The notes beneath the pieces are model-generated. The model made no database searches. It was not told where the DNA came from and worked only from the letters and a program-made list of their open reading frames with translations. DNA of 64,000 bases from an uncultured Christensenellaceae bacterium. GTDB lineage: Bacteria > Bacillota > Clostridia > Christensenellales > Pumilibacteraceae. Positions 59,447 to 64,000 of the stretch are shown here, piece after piece. The stretch spans positions 62,001 through 126,000 of the forward strand of contig CAJULK010000001.1 of NCBI GenBank assembly GCA_910587455.1. Reading direction: 5' to 3'. The position numbers and the translations under genes were made by a program. How positions within the stretch are numbered: position 1 is the stretch's first letter; each line of letters starts with the position of its first letter.

Positions 59447-60049
59447 ATGCAAAACCCCGACATCGCATTGAAAATAACGCAGGGCATGTACGTGCTGACG
59501 ACCGTCGGCGGCGGGTGCATAGTGGACGCCGTTTCGCAGGTAAACGGCGAAGCGCAGCCGCTCATAGCCGTCGCCGTCATGAAAACAAACTACACGCACG
59601 AGCTCATGCAAAACAACGACAGATTCGCACTGTCCGTCATAGGCAAAAACTCCGATCCGAATATAATAAAAACTTTCGGATTTCAATCCATGCGCGACGC
59701 CGATAAGTTCGCGCAAGCCCAAACGTCCGAAACGAGCGGAATAAACACGGTAAACGGCACGCTCGGATACATGATACTCGACAAGGTCGATTCCGTAGAT
59801 ACGGGCACGCACACGCTGTTTATAGGCAGGTATGCGGAAGGTCGCGTGACCGACGATTCCGAGCCGATGAGCTACGCATATTACGCCGAACATAAGTCCG
59901 AACTGACCAAAGCGACGACCGCCGCCGGCAAAACCGCTTGGGTCTGCACGGTTTGCGGCTACGTCTATTACGGCGACGAAATTCCGGACGGCTACGTCTG
60001 CCCGCTTTGCGGCGTGGGTGCGGATCTGTTCGAAAAAGTCGAGAAATAG
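59447..60049 (+). CDS. Flavin reductase-rubredoxin fusion (Hrb-like)
   Basis: A 200-residue two-domain protein. The N-terminal 160 residues are a flavin reductase-like (FMN-binding) domain: 'ALKITQGMYVLTTVGGG', 'VAVMKTNYTHELMQNNDRFALSVI' in parts. The last 40 residues are a rubredoxin with two CxxC motifs (WVCTVCGYVYYGDE and YVCPLCGVG). The arrangement matches high-molecular-weight rubredoxin (Hrb) of Moorella, which passes electrons from NAD(P)H to flavodiiron proteins for oxygen or NO detoxification. AAGGA precedes the ATG. Confidence 0.92.
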   Translation: MQNPDIALKITQGMYVLTTVGGGCIVDAVSQVNGEAQPLIAVAVMKTNYTHELMQNNDRFALSVIGKNSDPNIIKTFGFQSMRDADKFAQAQTSETSGINTVNGTLGYMILDKVDSVDTGTHTLFIGRYAEGRVTDDSEPMSYAYYAEHKSELTKATTAAGKTAWVCTVCGYVYYGDEIPDGYVCPLCGVGADLFEKVEK

Positions 60050-60072
60050 AAAAGCCGATTTTTTACCGAGCG

Positions 60073-62139
60073 CTATCCCGTTATTTTCGCAAGCGGGATC
60101 TGTTCGAGCGTCCAACTGCCGTCCGAACGAATAGTTATCAATTCCCCGCCGCGCTGAGCGGTATCATCCTCTATGCCCGGCATGGCGAGATAATCTATAC
60201 TCATGCCGTAGGTCAGGCGCACGCCCTTATATTCGAGCGACATGTTGTTATAGTGATCGTGACCGCAGAACACCGCCTGCGTGCTTTTAAGCTCCACTAT
60301 CGTATCGAACAGTTTGCTCGGATAGTCGGAACAGCAGATTTTATCCATCATTTTTTCGCCGTTTTCACCGAAATAATACTTGACCTCGTCGCTGCCCTTT
60401 AAGTACAGCTCGTACGCGGTGCGATATTCCTGCAGCGGTATATGGAAAAACGCCATGCTCGGCACCGTTCGGTTTTCCCGTTCTTCGAGGCGTCCGACTT
60501 CTCCGGCGTACCAATCGACCTGATCGTCGTGAATATAGTCGTAGTCGTTTATGCCGGCTCCCGTATACGCGTTTGAATCTATAAGAAACAGGGCGGTATT
60601 GAACGATCCGTCCGCATTGCGCAGTTCTATAAGCTGATTGTTTCTGCCCGTGATCGCAGGCTGAACATACGGATACAAAAGATTGCGCGACGTCTTGTAC
60701 GACAGCGACTTATACAGTTCGTTCAGTTCCGCCTCGTTGAACGACAGTCCCTCGGTATCGTGATTGCCGTAAGTGAACGCCCACGGCACGCCTATATTTC
60801 GCATAAACGCCGCAAACTGATTGACGGGGGCGCTGTTGTTGAACGACAGCGACATTATCCCGAGCGGAAAGCACAGATCGCCCGTAACTATCACGAGATC
60901 GGGCTTTGTATATTCTATCTCCGCATACACGGCTCGAAGCGCTTTTATGTCTTTTCTGTACGAATACAGACTGCCGCCGAGATGTATGTCCGTAAGATGC
61001 AATATACGGAAATCGTCCTCCGCGGCGGTGATTGTATACACGCCCGTTTCTTCGTCGTACGAAACGGCGTTGTTTCGGTGCGCTACGGCGGGGATCGAAT
61101 TTATATATGTTTGCGTATACCACGTGTCGCGCCGAAGCACGAACCCGCCCGAAACAAGAAACGCCGCGACGGTCACGATCGCGACGCGCCGCCCGTTGAG
61201 CACGAAGTTTTTGTAAACTATCTTCTTTCGCCAGACCGCATCGTAAATAAACAGGCACAGCGCAAAGATGACGACCGCGATGATGAGCATGTTGCCGGGA
61301 TAGTACAGTTCGTCCTTGACGAGAAGCATTATCATTAGCGCAAGCGCCCAATACCCCGAAGAAAATACCGAAACGGCTATAACGTGCTTTTTGTATTTAT
61401 CCTTATACGGCGAACCGAGCCTGCGGTGAACGAGGTCGTAGCACAGCCTGTTCTTTGTGCAGAATACTGCCGGCAGTCCTATAAAAACCATGTTCGTTAT
61501 GATACTTTCGGTCACTTCCGCCGCTTTGGAATTGTCGAACACGAAGAACAGCACGAGCGCGGTAATAAATACCGTAACGCATGTCGCCGCGAGCGCTATG
61601 CCGTTAAGCCTGCGTTTGGAATATCTGTCGGCAAGCTCGCGCAAATACATATACGATTTGCCGTCGTACTTATAATTTTCGCACCGTTTTTCGCCGCGCA
61701 CGAAACTTCGGATCAAAAAACATTCGCCCACCGTAAACGCCGCCATCGCGACAAACACGACAGCCGCCGCTGCCGACAGCAAAACGATATTGTAAACGAA
61801 CCAAAACAGTTCGTACAGTATGCACACGCCGAACAGCGCTATGAAATATATCTTCCACCGCTGTCTTTTGAGTTCCTTGCCGAGTTCTTTGCGGCTTTTT
61901 GCGTCGCCGCTCTCCCGCCATTTTTTTATATCGTCTTCGCCGTAGCCCGCGAGCGCAGCCATGTCGGACAGCTTGCCGTAACGCGCAACCAGTTCGTCGA
62001 ACTTATCGCCCTCACATTCGAGATTATCGTATTCTGACGAAAGCGCCGATTTTATATTGCGCCGCGCAGCCGATACCTGTTCGGAATACGGTATTTCGTC
62101 GAAATAAAGATCGACAAGATTGTCTATGCGTGTACTCAT
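60073..62139 (-). CDS. Membrane-anchored metallophosphoesterase
   Basis: A 688-residue fusion. Residues 1-80 are helical and resemble the HAAS/DUF1700-type N-terminal segment of small membrane proteins. Residues about 95-345 hold roughly six to eight membrane helices in pairs. The C-terminal 330 residues form a calcineurin-like phosphoesterase with all metal motifs: 'HLTDIHLGGS', 'IVTGDLCFP', 'YGNHDTEG', 'AFFHIP' and 'CGHDHYNN'. The catalytic domain should face outside. Substrate unknown. The ATG lies six bases after a TATAAT, with no Shine-Dalgarno. Confidence 0.88.
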   Translation of the reverse strand: MSTRIDNLVDLYFDEIPYSEQVSAARRNIKSALSSEYDNLECEGDKFDELVARYGKLSDMAALAGYGEDDIKKWRESGDAKSRKELGKELKRQRWKIYFIALFGVCILYELFWFVYNIVLLSAAAAVVFVAMAAFTVGECFLIRSFVRGEKRCENYKYDGKSYMYLRELADRYSKRRLNGIALAATCVTVFITALVLFFVFDNSKAAEVTESIITNMVFIGLPAVFCTKNRLCYDLVHRRLGSPYKDKYKKHVIAVSVFSSGYWALALMIMLLVKDELYYPGNMLIIAVVIFALCLFIYDAVWRKKIVYKNFVLNGRRVAIVTVAAFLVSGGFVLRRDTWYTQTYINSIPAVAHRNNAVSYDEETGVYTITAAEDDFRILHLTDIHLGGSLYSYRKDIKALRAVYAEIEYTKPDLVIVTGDLCFPLGIMSLSFNNSAPVNQFAAFMRNIGVPWAFTYGNHDTEGLSFNEAELNELYKSLSYKTSRNLLYPYVQPAITGRNNQLIELRNADGSFNTALFLIDSNAYTGAGINDYDYIHDDQVDWYAGEVGRLEERENRTVPSMAFFHIPLQEYRTAYELYLKGSDEVKYYFGENGEKMMDKICCSDYPSKLFDTIVELKSTQAVFCGHDHYNNMSLEYKGVRLTYGMSIDYLAMPGIEDDTAQRGGELITIRSDGSWTLEQIPLAKITG

Positions 62140-62145
62140 TCCGAC

Positions 62146-62174
62146 ATTATATAACGACTGCCGATTTTTGTCAA
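62146..62174 (-). promoter_or_regulatory. Promoter of the metallophosphoesterase gene, leaderless geometry
   Basis: On the minus strand, TTGACA (62169-62174), a 17-bp spacer and TATAAT (62146-62151), then six bases to the ATG. Confidence 0.8.
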
Positions 62175-62215
62175 GATAATTGCGAATTGTCGGAATTACC
62201 GATTTACGGCACGAA

Positions 62216-62241
62216 AAAAGGAAGCATATCGGCTTCCTTTT
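62216..62241 (-). terminator. Terminator after the edge surface protein gene
   Basis: A perfect 10-bp stem AAAAGGAAGC / GCTTCCTTTT with a 6-base loop, 20 bases beyond the stop codon on the minus strand. Confidence 0.85.
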
Positions 62242-62260
62242 CCGTGAATCGCTACTTTAC

Positions 62261-64000
62261 TTATTTGCGTTTTTTGGGCGCGTGCGAAGCGGGCGTCTTT
62301 TTCTTTCTGAGTATAAAGAACACCGCTATGCCGGCACCGGCAAGCACCAACACGATGGGAACGACTATTCCGACAATGAGTCCGACGTTGCTGCCGCCGT
62401 CGGGCGCGGGCGACGGCTTTGCCGTTACATGCGCGACTGCCGCGATCATGTCTTTTTCGGTAACGACGAGCTTGGGTCTATTTATCGTGATGCCGCCGTC
62501 TGCGTTGCGTTTTGCTACGCGGTCGGAAACGAACGATACTTCGAGCACGCTGTTTTCTTTTACATCCGCGTATCCGAGCACGAGTTTGCCGCCCGAAACC
62601 TTGTTCGAAACATCCGTGCCGTTCAAAAGCACGCGATCGAGCTTGTAGCCGCCGTCGGGCGTTATCGTATACTCAACGGTATCCGATTCGGCTTTGAGTT
62701 CGACTATCGTCGTCTTGTCGATCGAACCGCCATCGCCCTCTACGCAGGAGTATATCTTGCGTCCCGACGCAACCTTGGACGAATCCACGGCGCAGATCAT
62801 GAACGGACTGAAACTCTTTACGGTAGCAATTATTCCGTACTGCGAAACAACGCACGGGACCTCATCCACTTCGATGATCTTACCCTGCGCGTCGCGCTTG
62901 TAATGGTAGACCGTAAAGGTCACTCCCGCCTGCTCCGGACCGAAGCCCTCGGGGAAGCCGAAACCTACCTGCATGTAACTGCCTTCGGGTACTTTCTGGA
63001 CGACGCCGCAGACTTGAAGATCGATCTGATACGTCGAACTCGCTTGGATGTCGTTTTCGGTCAAACCGAGCTCTTCGTTATCGACGAGCGCTTCTTTCAT
63101 CTCGTCGGTTTCCGCTTTGGTCGTTTCGTTCACGACGAGCATGAGCTGACTTCTCTGATTGCCGACTACGGGCTGACCGTTCTTGTCGGCGAAATTGTCC
63201 ATGGAAAGGTCGGACGCGCTCACGAACTGCGGCTGACCGAATACTTGCATGTACAGCCTGCCGTCGTTGAATATTTTGGAACATACCACCTGCTTCATCT
63301 TAAAAGAAAGGTTGGCAGGCTCCGGCACTTTTCCGCTATTTTCGCCCACGAGATTCGTGGGGACCATGTTGTACATTTCGCAGTTGTGCGCATACTGCTT
63401 GCTCGGCGCGAGCGTAAACTTGACCGTCCTGTCGCCGTCGAAAACGACGTTAGTCGCTTTAGCGTACTCGCCGAGATCGCTGTGCACGCCGGTCACGGCA
63501 ATGCCCACGGGCGCGTTATCGTCGGAATATACGAGCTTTTCGGAATAAGTGATCGATACTTCCAACGGTTCGAAACTTTTGATATTGCCTTTTTCGTTGG
63601 GCGACATCGTCTTTACGTACGGCGCGGGAATATATTTCATGTATGCCGAATTGGAATAGATCGTACTCATTGCGATAGTATGATCGTCCGTAAAATTATC
63701 CGGATCGTAAATCGTTATATTGTCGGGTGCATAATCGAATATCGCATATTGAACGCGGTCGCAATTATATCCTATGCGGTCGAGCGTATAGTCGCCGATA
63801 TAGAACGAATCCTCTACCTCTCGATCTCCGCCGGACAGCATTTTTATAACAGCGGTTCTGCCGTACCAAGGCAGCCATCCTTCTGCGGTACTGTATCGGA
63901 ACGCCAAATATTTGCCTTCCTCTTCGAGCTGACGAGCGTTCTTTCCTTCGTACGCCACTCCGAGATTGAGCTCGTATTGCTCTGAATTGCTGACTTTAAT
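62261..64000 (-). CDS. Cell-surface protein with C-terminal membrane anchor (5' part outside window)
   Basis: At least 579 residues, open to the right edge, so the N-terminus and signal peptide are missing. The visible part is extracellular and beta-rich, with 'MKYIPAPYVKTMSPNEKGN' in its middle and an InlB-like 'EYTITPDGGYKLDRVLLNGTDVS' module near the end. It ends with a Pro/Gly linker, one membrane helix ('VGLIVGIVVPIVLVLAGAGI') and a basic tail. The architecture is an anchored adhesin or substrate binder. I do not recognise the main domain. Confidence 0.75.
   Translation of the reverse strand: MKVSNSEQYELNLGVAYEGKNARQLEEEGKYLAFRYSTAEGWLPWYGRTAVIKMLSGGDREVEDSFYIGDYTLDRIGYNCDRVQYAIFDYAPDNITIYDPDNFTDDHTIAMSTIYSNSAYMKYIPAPYVKTMSPNEKGNIKSFEPLEVSITYSEKLVYSDDNAPVGIAVTGVHSDLGEYAKATNVVFDGDRTVKFTLAPSKQYAHNCEMYNMVPTNLVGENSGKVPEPANLSFKMKQVVCSKIFNDGRLYMQVFGQPQFVSASDLSMDNFADKNGQPVVGNQRSQLMLVVNETTKAETDEMKEALVDNEELGLTENDIQASSTYQIDLQVCGVVQKVPEGSYMQVGFGFPEGFGPEQAGVTFTVYHYKRDAQGKIIEVDEVPCVVSQYGIIATVKSFSPFMICAVDSSKVASGRKIYSCVEGDGGSIDKTTIVELKAESDTVEYTITPDGGYKLDRVLLNGTDVSNKVSGGKLVLGYADVKENSVLEVSFVSDRVAKRNADGGITINRPKLVVTEKDMIAAVAHVTAKPSPAPDGGSNVGLIVGIVVPIVLVLAGAGIAVFFILRKKKTPASHAPKKRK

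Noticed and set aside
1..64000. tRNA, rRNA, transposase, integrase or prophage genes
   Set aside because: None could be found by reading either strand for CCA-type cloverleafs, conserved rRNA blocks or DDE/recombinase motifs.

Overview
The window is a gene-dense stretch (moderate to high G+C, most genes on the minus strand) from an endospore-forming, Gram-positive, Clostridia-like bacterium. Spore markers are Spo0A, SpmA/SpmB, a CwlJ-type cortex hydrolase next to a GerQ-like coat protein, and a BclA-like collagen protein. Housekeeping genes (dnaB, rpmH-rnpA-yidD-yidC-khpB, gpmI-tpiA, rlmB, thyX, mrnC) show that this is a chromosome. An uncultivated gut Clostridia lineage is my inference; the sequence does not name the taxon.

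Layout. 0-9.6 kb: tldD/pmbA, thiN, a frameshifted DUF421 gene, a pepF-lipoprotein-dnaB operon, and a UPF0237-UPF0210 pair. 9.7-10.4 kb: a small AT-rich divergent module (XRE regulator and 96-aa protein) with two matching operators, then a REP-like inverted repeat. 10.4-15.1 kb: radical SAM and DUF2726 genes, then the conserved rpmH cluster. 15.2-24 kb: maltodextrin utilisation (GH13 enzyme, MalE/F/G, LacI regulator, starch-binding-like lipoprotein under a palindromic operator). 24-26.3 kb: purF and a membrane protein. 26.4-35.5 kb: a 1590-aa surface protein with a cytoplasmic coiled-coil tail, a small coiled-coil protein, and a MacB/FtsX-type ABC exporter with a TetR regulator. 35.7-38.3 kb: the collagen-like protein and a TPR glycosyltransferase. 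38.6-43 kb: gpmI, tpiA, rlmB, thyX, mrnC. 43-45.3 kb: a nuclease-STAND NTPase that looks like a one-gene defence system. 45.4-54.9 kb: sporulation and small genes, two DegV paralogues, FtsB/DivIC, Ppx, GerQ/CwlJ, DUF1893 and an ECF S-component. 54.8-64 kb: aldo/keto reductase, ZIP transporter, hybrid sensor kinase, flavin reductase-rubredoxin, a membrane-anchored metallophosphoesterase, and a second C-terminally anchored surface protein cut by the window edge.

The most striking pattern is regulatory. At least eight genes (thiN, the UPF0237 gene, the XRE gene, lacI, mrnC, spmA, ftsB, the metallophosphoesterase) have a sigma-A -10 box ending exactly six bases before the start codon and no Shine-Dalgarno. 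Six of the eight also have a good -35 at 17 bp. This geometry predicts leaderless mRNAs. Other genes in the window have ordinary leaders with strong Shine-Dalgarno sites, so two initiation modes appear to coexist. No tRNA, rRNA, CRISPR array, transposase or phage gene was seen.
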